A stretch of 64,000 nt of DNA, taken from contig JAPTOF010000014.1 in the NCBI GenBank assembly GCA_028554755.1, positions 8,246,001 through 8,310,000 on the forward strand, given 5' to 3'. The position numbers and the translations under genes were made by a program. The DNA comes from Cordia subcordata. Lineage: Eukaryota; Streptophyta; Magnoliopsida; Boraginales; Cordiaceae. The notes beneath the pieces were generated by a model. That model was given only the letters and a program-made list of their open reading frames with translations. It had not been told where the DNA came from and did not search any database. Shown piece by piece: positions 50,942-62,340 of this stretch (its first letter is position 1; every line of letters starts with the position of its first letter).

Positions 50942-51166
50942 TCCATGGAAAAAGTCGAAATACAAATGAATTTGGCATCAAATTTGATACTAAAACTTGT
51001 TGAATTCTAGGAAAATTATCCTCATAAAAAATAACACTTCTGGAAATTAAAAGTTTACCCATGCTTAAGTTCGAGGCATTTATAGCCTTTATGGTGAGAA
51101 GTATAGCCCTAGAAAATGCATTTGCAAATCTTGAAATCAAGTTTTTGATGCCCAAAATTTGTCAAG
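50942..51166 (-). pseudogene. Copia integrase C-terminal fragment
   Basis: Minus-strand piece of the Copia polyprotein lying between the two nested insertions. It shows the conserved region after the integrase core, with GKLLISRSVIFYEDNFP-type sequence, and a frame change just upstream. It joins in phase with the piece at 52977 onward if the 1.8-kb insertion and one target copy are removed. Confidence 0.82.
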
Positions 51167-52119
51167 TGATGTCTTCTTTCGAGTACAAGCTTTAAAAGAC
51201 CCGCAAGCATACGGATCGTGCAATATAGTGTGTACGAGTGCAGGTGTCGAACCACAGGGAGGCTTGAATAATGTGAGTGAATTCTATGCTTGGTGTTCTA
51301 AAAAGAGCTAAAAAGAAAGATCTAAACTATATGTATTTTACTTCTGAGGGTTTTGGATTATTGAGAGCTCTATGTAAACGAAATAAAAATAAAATATGAA
51401 TAAAAAAAGCAAATGAAAACGCAAGTTGATTAAGAGGAAACTAACAATTGAAAAGGGATAGGTTGACTTCGACTTATGAATAGGTAATTCTATACTCAAA
51501 TGCTATGAGATTAAGGGATGATGGCTAACTATCATAAGTGCTCTTAACTAGGTTGCTAGTTAATGTCCTGATTTCCCCCTAGGACTCGGTGTGGGTCCGT
51601 CCCTAGGCGGCGCCTCCTAGAGCTACGGCGTGGTCCTTATGACCTAGGGCCTCAAGAGTGACTAACTAACTTCCTAGGCGGCTTAGAATGAATCTACCTT
51701 AGTACCTAAACCGTTGGCTGGGTTTAAAGCCAAGACTTAGTGTTACTAAGGTCGACTAAATCTATCCTAAAACCTATTGGTTGGATTTAAAGCCAAAGGA
51801 GACTCGACCTAGACTAGCCCTAAATTATGCTTCGTCATTCTAAAGTCACTCCAGCAGGATTTCACTTGCTAGCGCATGCATAAATATGCAATATTAAAGT
51901 TATGCTCGTTACTAGGCATGCAAATACACATATAGACATGAATAAAAGCATTACCCATTTCATAGCATCCACATATAAACACATAGACATGAGTATAACA
52001 TGGATTAGATGTGTTTAGTAACAAACAAACTTCAATTTGTATACATGTTACTCATCTAGGCATTTTATCAAACACATAGACATGAATGAAAGCACATCCA
52101 ATTAAACAAGACAAATCAA

Positions 52120-52159
<40 letters not shown>

Positions 52160-52976
52160 GCCATCATATCTCATATCATAAGAGTATAAAATCAACCCAT
52201 TACATAAATTTAATCACCCTATACAAGCCTACTCAGACATAATAGAAAATAGAATGAAAGAGATATAACGAAACTCCCCTTTCATTCTAGCGAATTTAGA
52301 ACACAGCTTGTGAACAATCTTGATTCCAAAGCGTTTGAATCCTCCCAACTAAGCTTGGTTCTTGGTGAAAAGTGTGTGAAAAGGGTGTGAGAGGCGGCTA
52401 GAGATTAGGGTTAAGTGTGTGAAAGGTTAGGTGTGAAGTACGTGTTTTTGCTCCCCCTAAATTCTTCCGCATCGGGCTTTATTTATAGGTTCGCGCATAG
52501 CCGGTCGACCGGCTAGGTCGACCGACCTTAGGAATACTCGACCGACTTTCTAGTGGAGCTCTCTGGAGTGGCCGGTCGATCGGCTCTTGAAGGAGGGTCG
52601 TCCGGCTTTTTGATGAAGCTTCTGGAGTGGCCGGTCGACCTAGACGGTCGACCGGCTCTTTTTCCTTGGTCGTCCGGCTGACTTCCTTCATCAAATTTTG
52701 ATCTCTTCGGCCTTTGGTCTTCTCTCTTGGCCCCATACATGTCCCATCTTCATCACCTTTCATCGTCCAGTCTTTATCTTAACCCAGAGTTCACCTAAAT
52801 CATTGAAAATAAGCAATTAGTGTAACAATTTACCTCTTAAACTCAATATGCACATTTGTTCACGGTTAAGCCTATTCCTATCAAAAGTACTATACTAATG
52901 CATCATTATAAGCATTCAACACCTCTAAAATATAAGTAAATGGCAATGCAAACACACACCAAATCACAACTCATCA
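51167..52976. mobile_element. Solo LTR-like insertion, 1810 bp, TSD TCAAG
   Basis: Starts TGATGTCTTC and ends CAACTCATCA, giving TGATG/CATCA ends. It is flanked by perfect 5-bp duplications TCAAG (51162-51166 and 52977-52981). It lacks polymerase or gag frames, so a solo LTR of a Gypsy-like element is the best reading. Inside are an AT microsatellite (about 52123-52155) and a cluster of GGTCGACCGGC-type words at 52500-52680. Removing it restores the Copia reading frame across the junction. Confidence 0.85.
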
Positions 52977-53730
52977 TCAAGCATGGATAACATAAAGATC
53001 CAAAGTTTCGCAAGAGGTTATAGTCCGGTTCATGTCTGAATAAGAGCAAGTATGGAGATTTATTAGCATTGGCAGTCTATTAATCAAATACATAGCAGTT
53101 GAAAAAGCATAGTTTCAATATTCTTTCAGCAAATTACTGTGAGCAAGTAAGGTCTAAGGTTAAACCAGTCTCAACAATATGTCTATGCTTTCTTTAAGCT
53201 AAACCATTTTGTTTAGGTGTGTCGGGACAAGAAAGTCTATGTTGAATACTATTTGTTTGAAATAGTTTCTGGAGAGATTGATTAACAAGTTCTCTACCCA
53301 AGTCAGTTCGAAAACACTTCACCGTTGCACCAAATTGAGTTTTTATCAAGGCAAGAAAAACTAGAAAAATAGAGATCATATCAGACTTTTGACATAAAGG
53401 ATAATACTAAGTAAATCTACTAAATTCATCAACCAAAACCAAACAAAATCGAAAACCTGCTTTAGACTTTTTGGGTGCTGGACCTCAAACATCTGCACGA
53501 ATAACATCAAAAGGCCTAGAAGCATGTCCCCAGACAGAATTGAAAGGAAGCAGTTTGCTTTTTCCATATTGACAACTACCACCAATTTTATTCAATGAGA
53601 TAGGAGAAATATCTAATTTCTTGCTTAACTGAGATATAACTGAAGCTGAGGGATGCCCAAGCCAAGCATGCCAAACATCCGAAGATAATTTTGCCGCTAC
53701 AAAAAGGGCTTTATTGGAATCTTGCAATGA
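52977..53730 (-). pseudogene. Copia pre-integrase zinc finger and integrase core, broken
   Basis: Minus strand. 53727-53485 carries the pre-integrase finger with HAWLGHPSASVISQL and a degenerate second cysteine pair. The core follows with FRTDLGRELVNQ (first catalytic Asp region) and SCPDTPKQNGLA before the final Glu region. Several stops and frameshifts interrupt it. Confidence 0.85.
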
Positions 53731-54080
53731 GTAAAGTCCACCACTAATTTGTCCCTTGTGTAGAAATTGGTCTCATATCGTTGATGGAGTAACCATTCGG
53801 TGTAAAAACAAAATAACACAAATTATCTTTAGCAAAATTAGCAACAGAAAACAACCGTTTCGCAATTGTAGGCACAACCAGTACATTACAATTAACATCA
53901 GAACCATTAGACAATTGAAATTTCTTGTGACCAACAAGAGTAATTTGCAAAGAATCACCATTTCCAACCCAAACTCGATCAAACCAAAATAAGGAGACTT
54001 ACCAGCTAATTTTTTTATAACTAGGTGTCATATGATGAGTAGCACTAATGTCGAAATATCACTGGGAATATGAGTTGTCA
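53731..54080 (-). pseudogene. Copia protease region, broken
   Basis: Minus strand. The FDISATHHM stretch near 54020-54055 corresponds to the usual aspartic protease motif but has lost the DSG triad (here DIS), and a stop lies close by. Confidence 0.65.
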
Positions 54081-54977
54081 ACAATTTTCATAGCGGAAAA
54101 AGCCTTCGAATTCGTAGCAATAACCTCTGCCGGAGCCCAACAATTATTCGTCTTATGGGATGGAAATCCACATTTATAGCATACCATGGATTGAGAATCA
54201 GAGATAGGCATATTAGATTGTGCGTTGGAAGTACGTTGTTGTGATGAAGCACGTCCACGGCCCTTGAAAAATGACCGCCACTTCTCCCTCGAGTACCACG
54301 ACCTGAAGCAAAATTATTGAATTTATTTGTATTACGAAAGTTAGAAGGTGACCTATTACCTCGTCGAGATGATGGAGTTTGCATAAGGAAGACATTCGCA
54401 TGCTTTTCGGCCATGGAGGAGGATGCACAATGCCGAAGCTCGTAATCGAGCAAGTGTCCGCAGACTTCGGCAAATGACGGAGAAATAAGCCTCGAGTTAA
54501 TAGCAGCAACAATTGAGTCAAACTCAGACCCCAAGCAACGCAAAGTCCAAAGAATAAGATCATGAACTGGTTGCGAGCCCTTATTTAGAGTTCAAAGTTC
54601 TATTTTGAGCAACTGAATTTGAGCACGAGATTGAGACACATAAAGAACCTCGAGAGTACTTCAGACATCATGTGCGGCCTGTTTATTGACAAGTTGAGAT
54701 AGTATGGCATCGGAGAGAGATACTAAAATCCGTCCTAAAACAAGCTGGTCAAGCTTTTGCCAGTTTTCCAAAGAGTTTTCATCAGAAGGTTTCTTAAGAG
54801 TTCCGTCAACAAAGCTAGAAGATTGTGGTAATGAAGAACAGGGACTACTTGTGTCTTTCATAGCGGATAATTGCCAGTAGTCAATTTTATTGACAATTAT
54901 TGGGTTATGCTAGTGACAGAAGGATACGAGCTAATGGAAGATGGAGTTTCTGTCGACGTATCTGAGGAGTTCATCAT
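54081..54977 (-). pseudogene. Copia gag with CCHC zinc knuckle, broken
   Basis: Minus strand from a likely ATG at 54977. The retrotran_gag-like region (54861-54661, 54543 onward) is split by frameshifts. An Arg/Gly/Ser-rich segment precedes an intact zinc knuckle CYKCGFPSHKTNNC near 54140-54185 (C-x2-C-x4-H-x4-C). Confidence 0.82.
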
Positions 54978-55111
54978 GTTGGAGAGCTTAGGGGAAAAGA
55001 ATTAAAAGGCAACAGAATTATAAGCTTAAAGTAGAAAGAGAGACCTGGACTCGTTGAGCTTAAGAAAGAAAAGGTTGACAGGTTTAAACTTATGTTTAGA
55101 TAACAAAGCCT

Positions 55112-55126
55112 GGACTCCTGATACCA
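55112..55126 (-). other. Primer-binding site of the Copia element
   Basis: On the minus strand TGGTATCAGGAGTCC directly follows the 5' LTR. Its first ten bases match the complement of the 3' end of plant initiator tRNA-Met. Confidence 0.85.
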
Positions 55127-55278
55127 TGTGAGATTCTTATCATTAAATAGCATTGTACAAAAGCAATTTTATCAAGATTAGAAGTGTGAGAGGTTATCCT
55201 AATCTATATGATATGTGATATAAAATACAAGAAACATATCAAAATATACGGTTTTACAAATTCTGTATTATCCTAACA
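55127..55278 (-). repeat. 5' LTR of the Copia element
   Basis: 152 bp on the minus strand, starting TGTTAGGATAATAC and ending AGAATCTCACA. The flanking duplication ATAAG is at 55279-55283. Confidence 0.9.
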
Positions 55279-55374
55279 ATAAGATCAACGGAGATCTTTT
55301 TGTTGTTGCCTTTTCACTCTTTGCTTCTTTCTTCTTTCTCTTTAATGTTTGTTGTCATATATTTATGGTTTGTT

Positions 55375-56590
55375 GTTGTCGGGACGATACTGGGCCCAAG
55401 GGGGGCCAAGGGGAGCCTCAACCCCCCACAAAAATTAAAAACAAATATATATATATATATATATTATACATATATATGTTTCTTTTTATAACCTTGCTCC
55501 CCTCCCTCCTCCCTCCTCCCCCCTCTCCCTCAAATCCCAAACATGAGGAGTGAGAAGATTGTACCCATAACCCACGCGCCAGTAAATATTTTGGCTGAGG
55601 CGAGCTGTCAACACTTTTGTCCTTTCCTCTCTTTTTCTTTTTGGCTTTGTCTTTCATCCCCACTCACCCACTTTTTTTCCAATTCCAAAATTTAAACTGC
55701 CACTCTACTCTTTTCCACTCTCTAAAAGAAAAAGCAAAAGCAGCAGCACCCCACCCCCACCACCACCTTTTTCTCACTCCATCTTAATTTATGTTTTTCA
55801 TGACAAACAAACAAGACAAAGTCACAAAACAACAAAAAAGGTAAACTATGTTTTATTTATTTATTTTTTAATATATAACATTGTGCATTTTCTTTTTTTA
55901 ATATTACTTTTGTCTTTTTTTAGGAGGTAAATATTTTAAAGCACAAGAAAATAAAAAAGGTAAATGACTTTGTCCAAACTATTTCTTATTGTGATTCTTA
56001 TTTGTTTAGTTGTAATGATAATTTTTAGTATACGTTTTTTTTATTTAGAAATAAAGTCATGACATAGAGTAATTAAATAATAATTTTTAATAATTATTTG
56101 TAAAGTATTATAAATATTTAGTTGTAATAATAATTTTTAGTGTACATTTAATCTAAGCCAATCAAGTTATGACATGACTATAATTTTTAATTTGGTGAAA
56201 ACTGAAAAATCAAGAGTTTTTCTTTTAGTTGATAGACTGACAAGGTTGATTTTAACTCTTTCTGTCTTAACAACAACTATAGAACGAGCTTTTTTCTGCC
56301 ATGAAAGCTATCAAAACAAGGTTTCACAACATGATGGAAGATGACTTTTTTAAAGATACTTTGATTATCTACATAGAAAAAGAAATTGCTAAAGATATTC
56401 CTGTAGATACCATAATTGACGAATTTTATACCATGAAAGAAAGATGGGCACAGCTTCATTGATTGAATCGATAAACTTTTGTTTACATTATATTTCTTTA
56501 CGTTTATTATATTGAAATGTTTAATATGATACTCTTTTAATTATATGTTGCCCCCCCTCCCCATATTGAAATCCTAGTTCCGCCCCTAGT
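55375..56590 (+). mobile_element. Decayed hAT-type DNA transposon
   Basis: The left end near 55380 (GGGACGATACTGGGCCC) and the reverse complement of the right end near 56585 (AGGGGCGGAACTAGG) are imperfect inverted repeats of the hAT-like type seen elsewhere in the window. Between them lie a CT/CCA-rich stretch, AT-rich sequence and the C-terminus of a hAT transposase at 56246-56462. Most of the transposase has been lost. No clear 8-bp duplication was found, so the ends are approximate. Confidence 0.6.
56246..56462 (+). pseudogene. hAT transposase C-terminal dimerisation domain, frameshifted
   Basis: On the + strand the translation reads LTLSVLTTTIERAF, then SAMKAIKTRFHNMMEDDF and on to a stop at 56460-56462. 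This is the conserved end of plant TTF-type zinc-finger/hAT dimerisation proteins (usual form ERAFSAMK). One extra T in the run after ERAF shifts the frame. No upstream catalytic region remains. Confidence 0.82.
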
Positions 56591-57039
56591 GGTTGTATAG
56601 ATATATGTGCACGTGTAAGATTCAAAAAGAAAAATTGATGAAGATAAAAGAAGAAGATGATGACGTGAAAAGATTGATGAAGATTTTACTTTTTGTTAAG
56701 TTGAGATTTGTGAACTTGAAATCTGTAAATTGTGAACTCAGTGTTCATAATTGGTAAACATAAGGGTTGCAAACATATCGGTTCACAAGTTATGAACATA
56801 TTCTAAAGAGAGTTATGATTAGCTATTATCAATTGTAAATATATAATGTAAAATTTTTAAACATACAGTATAAGAATAGTGAATAGTTAAACTTATAAAC
56901 ACATTGCATAAAAATTGCGATCAATTAAATTTTTTGAACATAAAGTATTAAAATTATGAACATATAATACGACAAGTGTAAATAATTAAAAATTATGAAT
57001 GTATAATATAAAAATTGTAACATATAATATAAAAATTAT

Positions 57040-57310
57040 GACGTATTGTTCATGTACTGTAAGATGAACACTATAAACGCTACACTAGCACAAATACACA
57101 TACTCACAAACACGTTCTCACACATACATATTACACACACCATGTACATATTATATGCATACTCTTTACATATACTAAGATACACTAGTATGCTACACAT
57201 ATTATATATATTACACATAATACATACGACACATACTATGCGAACCATCTGTGCCACACACTATACATTTTACGTACATTATAATATATAAACTAAACAT
57301 GCCACATTAC
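57040..57310. repeat. ACA/TAC-rich low-complexity tract
   Basis: Imperfect repeats of ACACATAC, CATATTA and TACATA. The open frames on both strands here are low complexity and not coding. Confidence 0.7.
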
Positions 57311-58483
57311 ATGCACTATATACACTAAAAAAAGGTAACTTTATTTTTCAAAAGATATTTAATTTAAAAAATTAAAACTCTTAAAAACCCAACTTAAATT
57401 TTTTCTAGAAATAATTTTTCTAGAAATATAAGAAATAAATTTATTTATTTTTCTAAAATTACATAAAAAAACATTTTCTTTTACAAATCATATTTCCCAT
57501 CATTAAACTTTACATTGATAGTGCAAGGCGCAGTCAACTAAACTATTGATAACGTACTTGTCTCTACGATTAAGATTACCATATCATTGTAATCTAATAT
57601 GTATCTATTTACCTATTTTCTCTAGGAGCTTAACCCCAGTTGATGGCTGACGGGATGAGGTCATTGAGGCTATTGAGATTGTATAATGATTCTTTTGAAC
57701 TAAAACGGTATTCTTTTATCAAAATGAGACCGCGAAAATAATTTACTGACCCATAAAAATTTGCTATTTTTTTTAGTTGATATGTGACAAATATAATTAC
57801 ATATTGTAACTATATATTAAATGCTGATAACGAAAAGATAACTGTGTAAAGCAAAAAAGTCAATTGCATGAAAACAAGCCTTGGCACAGAAACTCCTGTA
57901 ACTGTAATGTCTTCACTTAGGAGAACCTTTAAAAAATCTGTCGGCATCTCCACCTGATGGAACTCCAAAAAGACAACGAAGTCTATAGTTGGTTAGTCAA
58001 TTCGCATTTTTGTTCGCCTCTTTGTAAGTGTTTTTTCAATATGAACACATGATGTGCATCTAATATACGCCTACATTCGTCCACGTACTCATTAGCTCCA
58101 CTTCTATTATAACCAATGGTGTTCCTATAGTACAATACCTTAGCTATTAGCTTTCTTTGTGGGTTGAATAGGATGTTAACTTTCAGGAATTAAGGTTTGA
58201 GGTTGTTCTTGGCTAAAAGTTGGGGAACAACCTCAAAGCCTTAGAAAATATTTGCCAGAAAATGAACATTGAGTGCTGCCATTAATGCAGTAAAGATGTA
58301 ATATTTGCATTTTGTTTCTCCATTCGCCTCATGTCGGCTAGGAACACAGCTATTTTAGCAGTCCTGAAGTACTCAAGTGTTAAGCAGCATCCTTTGATTC
58401 CTTACAGCTTATACCAGCTAATTAAAGTATTCTTATATACAGAGAAACTAGACAAGAAACAGAATCAAAATTTCTGCTGGGAA
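57311..58483. other. AT-rich intergenic DNA and TRM-like 3' UTR
   Basis: No gene. The 3' UTR of the minus-strand TRM-like gene probably covers about 58200-58483. Confidence 0.45.
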
Positions 58484-61400
58484 CTAAAGTGAATAATCTA
58501 AATGTAGATCCTCACTGATTCCACTCAATAGTTGTTCTTCTATGTGGACAACAACTTGCTCAACTTCATGCATAGTAAAACCGTTCTTCCAACCGAGATC
58601 CCATGTTCCAGTAGCTGTTCCCTTGCCCCATAAATCCCTTTTGAGCATAGCATATATAGAATCAACAAGAAGGATCTCATCGCCGAGGTTATTGTACGCT
58701 TTAAGATTCTCAATTCCATTACAAATTTCAGCCACTAAGAGGTCAAAGGAAACAGAAAGCTTTGACCTCATAAGAGGGTGCTGCAATGCAGGATATATTG
58801 TCAGTGACCATTGCTGGCATTTGCATTCCAGCAATTCGTTTGCACAGTCCAATATGAGATTGGTATCATCCATTCCATCATCATGAAAGCTTGTTTCCTT
58901 GAACACCATATTCTGACCGGAATTGGCATCAAAGAGTTCCTCTGCATAATTCAAGAATGACGCACTGCTTAAAAGTATATCTCTTATACTAGTTCTGGCC
59001 TTTCCATTTCCATTCTCAGTTAGTCCACCATTGACACCACTGTTATTGATTTTTTTACATGTAACATCAGAACCTTGTTGGGTGATCAGCACGGTAGACT
59101 CGCCAGGGACACTGCCATCATCTGCAATCAAAGGAGGTCCATATAACCACCGCGATGAATGCAACTAAACTAGGAACTTTCTTTTCCCCACACCAGAATA
59201 GACTACAATTCACTCTAATCTACATATTTGTCATGTAATACATGTTTTGCAAGACTTTGTTACATTTATCTTGTTATAAACTTCCAATTACAGTTTTATG
59301 ATCTTAGCATGCAATACAAAATCTGTCCAGGTTCACTGTTACTTGCTATTTGCTAATGCAGAGTTGCAAGGAGGAAAAGGACCAGTGATACAAGTCTAAC
59401 CTGCACCTTGATTTGAATTCAAGACTAATAGAACATCTACTGTCATATCAATGCAGAGTAGTATTGTTTGCACCAGGAAATGATATTCATGTATGATTAA
59501 TGAGCTTTTGGATATGCGTATCTAGATGAGTTTTCTAACACCTCAAAGCTAGCTACCATGCTCTTTCCTTTTATCTTGATCACTTATGGAAGCCAAATTG
59601 TAAAAAGTAGCTTACCTTTAGCACAACAATCAGAAGCATCTCGCACTTCCTCAAAACAGAGTTGCTCTGGAGGTGTAATTGCTGTATCCACCATATCATC
59701 TCTTTCCTCAGACTTTAAATTGATCTCTACATCAACCTCTGTCTGCTCTATGTTTTCAACCTGCATCAATGCACGCTATTAATATCGCAAGCAAAATTAT
59801 TTCTTTCCAAAACTAAGCGTTACAATTAAATATTGATAGTTGTTCAAGAAACCTCTAATTCATTATTGAATCCTGAACATCGACAGCTGAATGTTAAAGT
59901 AACAGTATTCCTAAAGGAATGAATTAAGACCAAATAAATGGACTGCAAGATAGACTCACAACTACTGCCGACTGCTTGTGGGCGACTATGTGTTTTCTGA
60001 CATTTTTCTTCTGGTTAATGGAATTATGAAGTATAGATGTTGTCCTGCTCCTGGAATTGGGACTGGACATGGTACATTTCGGCACTGCAGCCGGGTTCTT
60101 TGAGACAGTAGATTCTCTTGAACTGCTGACTTTTGTACAGTTGATTTTGCCTTGGTTGCTTGCTTTTGACACAACAGATCTTTTGGAATTCGGCTCTGTA
60201 ACTTGGCTCTTTTCTGCGGCTCGCCTCACACTAGGAGCCACTTTCTGAATCTTGTCAACTCTTTTCTCAATCACTGCTTTTTTGTGTGGTTTAACACTAA
60301 CAGGAACTGAGGTATTTTTCCTGGTAGAAGATAGGTTACCCTGAACTCTACTTTCTTTGTCACTAGGCATTGTGATAGCTTCTCCAAAGTCCTTTGTTCT
60401 TTTCTCCTGGCTAATCCTTTTTACTGCATTCTTTTCTGTTTTTACTGTTCTCCTGATGTCAGTAACATTCTGAGGATCGAACTTTTTGGGTGGAAACCCT
60501 TCATTATTCCATAGCTTTAGCATCTTGTCAGTGTCCGAAGCTTTTGTTCCACATGTATACTGATTTGTGTAAGGCAATTTTTCCTGCAAGCCAGAATTAT
60601 GCATAGGCTTGATAAGCACAATGGGCGCTGCAACATCAGCAAAGTCAGAAACATTAGAGTGAGACATTTTAGGCTTGGATCCCTCATAAGACTTGCTTTC
60701 CATAAGTCCTTTGAATTGCATAATCTCAATTATTTCTCCCAATGTTCTCTGTTCTGGTCTCTCCTTCTCAACAATAAAACTAGGCTTTCTGGCATTAGGC
60801 AAATCGATGTCAAAAATAGGCTTCTTCTTCTTCAAAAGCTTGCCCATTTGTAACTGGTTTTGGGGAGTGGATTCCACTGGTATGGAGGGGAATTCTTCCA
60901 GACCCATAAGTTTGGCAATCACATTTGTGCCTCTCGGCTTCTCTGCTTGCAGATTTGATGAAGAAGAGTCAGAAGAGGCAAAGTCATGGGAGTTAAACAT
61001 TGAAGACTGGCTTGAGCTAGCTGATGCAATGTCTGGAGATAAGTCCAAGTTCCTATTGGAACTTGCCTTTTCTTTAGACAAACTTTTCGGCAACAGATTT
61101 TGTCGAGCAAAGCTTTCCCTGATCACTTCCCTAAGCTCATCATAACAATCTCCTGAAGATCCATCAGCTGAAAATCTTGGCTTTTGAAATTCCATTACAT
61201 CAATGTGATCCCCAAGTCGCTCAGAATAACACCGTTGAAGGCCTCCTTCGTTGGCTCTTCCTCCCCTATACTTTTCCTTCTGAGGTTTCTTCAAATTCTC
61301 CATGCACTCTGATGATTCCTGCAGCTTTCCCAGCATTAAAAGAGATTTCTGTAGACTGAGGGCTCCTCTTAACAAATCTTTTGCAACATCCACAGATCTC

Positions 61401-61738
61401 CCATCAAAGCTCTCTTCCGACAGCGAGTCCACAACGTTGCTCAGCTTCTGAGCTCCTGTAGATACCTCCTTAAGCTGAACCGAAGATGCCCTGTCGAACT
61501 CATCAATTGACCTCTTACTGGATGTCTCCTCTCTTCCTTCTTTGTCCATTGAAGCCATAACCGGATTCTTCTGTGATTTGACATCTTCAACCCTAGCCTC
61601 CTTTCTCTGGGAGCCAGATTTGGATCTTCTGATTGTCTTACACTCGAAAAATCCATTAGGGTCATCACATGTGACAAATGATCTATACACAAACGATTTC
61701 CACCTGTCTTGAGGCATATTCTCTGACAAAAATCCCAT
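58484..61738 (-). CDS. TRM-like protein with DUF4378 (LONGIFOLIA-type), 3 coding exons
   Basis: Exons: 61738-59960, 59760-59616 and 59121-58484; 853 residues, all GT-AG, phases 0 and 1. The first exon encodes a Ser/Lys-rich, probably disordered region. It contains NVIAKLMGLE at residues 272-281, the motif shared by TON1-recruiting-motif (TRM) and LONGIFOLIA proteins, usually placed within DUF3741. The last exon holds DUF4378, from about SIRDIL (686-691) to the C-terminus, including RDLWGKG. TRM proteins bring TON1 and PP2A-type partners to microtubules and influence cell elongation and division-plane orientation. That role is inferred from the family, and the subgroup is not certain. The start is the first in-frame ATG; a 5' UTR intron upstream (61739-62300) is likely. 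No truncation or frameshift was seen. Confidence 0.88.
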
Positions 61739-62340
61739 TGAAAAAAGTCAGAAAATGTTCATTCACAAGAAAACAAAATCATACTCAGCCTAAAAGAGAA
61801 AACAAAATCAAGAATTCTTCTTGATATACTTACATAATATTGTATATATTCTAATCAAGGCTTCTGAGATGGGCTTTACACAAACAAACACAAGAACTTG
61901 CTTGGCTTATGTCGCTGAAAAACACAACCAAATCAGCTAATAAATCAGTTGCTACCAAAGTAAAAATACAAATGCCATAATCTTAAAGAAGTAAATTCGT
62001 CATTCTCCTGTTGTTTTCAGATGAGACAAATGGACAAAATTTTTCAAAACATTATTAATTCCTCATGATGAATGAGACAACACACATCTGCAAGCAAAAA
62101 AGTTTTGCAGCTATAAAGCAAAATTCATCTCTTAAAAACAACTTATAAGCAATTTAGTAGCTGTTAAGTAAAAAAACTAACATACCCATGTTGAAGAATT
62201 GATCAAGACTCACAACTGTTTCAGTTAATTCCCACCTGCATGTGTCCCTGTCCTTTGCAAAAGAGACCCAGATTTATGCAAGATTGAAAGAAATCGATTG
62301 TAGCAGATGAATCTTGACTTTTCTGGTTAGATGTACATAC
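61739..62340 (-). promoter_or_regulatory. 5' UTR and likely leader intron of the TRM-like gene
   Basis: AT-rich sequence upstream of the start codon with possible splice sites, but no coding exon. A non-coding first exon near 62200-62330 is plausible for this family and not proven. Confidence 0.3.

Larger units (their letters stand above)
46743..55278 (-). mobile_element. Complete but decayed Copia LTR retrotransposon, minus strand
   Basis: Bounded by two related LTRs (46743-46928 as 3' LTR, 55127-55278 as 5' LTR) and a perfect 5-bp duplication ATAAG at 46738-46742 and 55279-55283. Read on the minus strand, the order is 5' LTR, primer-binding site, gag with a zinc knuckle, protease, integrase, reverse transcriptase, RNase H, polypurine tract and 3' LTR, which is the Copia order. 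The frame is broken by stops and frameshifts, so it is not autonomous. Two later insertions sit in it: 48972-50941 and 51167-52976. Without them the element is about 4.8 kb, near the usual Copia size. Confidence 0.93.

Noticed and set aside
52479..52763. 94-codon Arg/Pro-rich minus-strand frame
   Set aside because: It lies in the GGTCGACCGGC repeat cluster of the LTR-like insertion, with no domain.
57036..57291. Cys/Val-rich and Ile/Tyr-rich frames on both strands
   Set aside because: Generated by ACA/TAC simple repeats.
60693..61145. 150-codon plus-strand frame
   Set aside because: Antisense shadow of the long first exon of the TRM-like gene.
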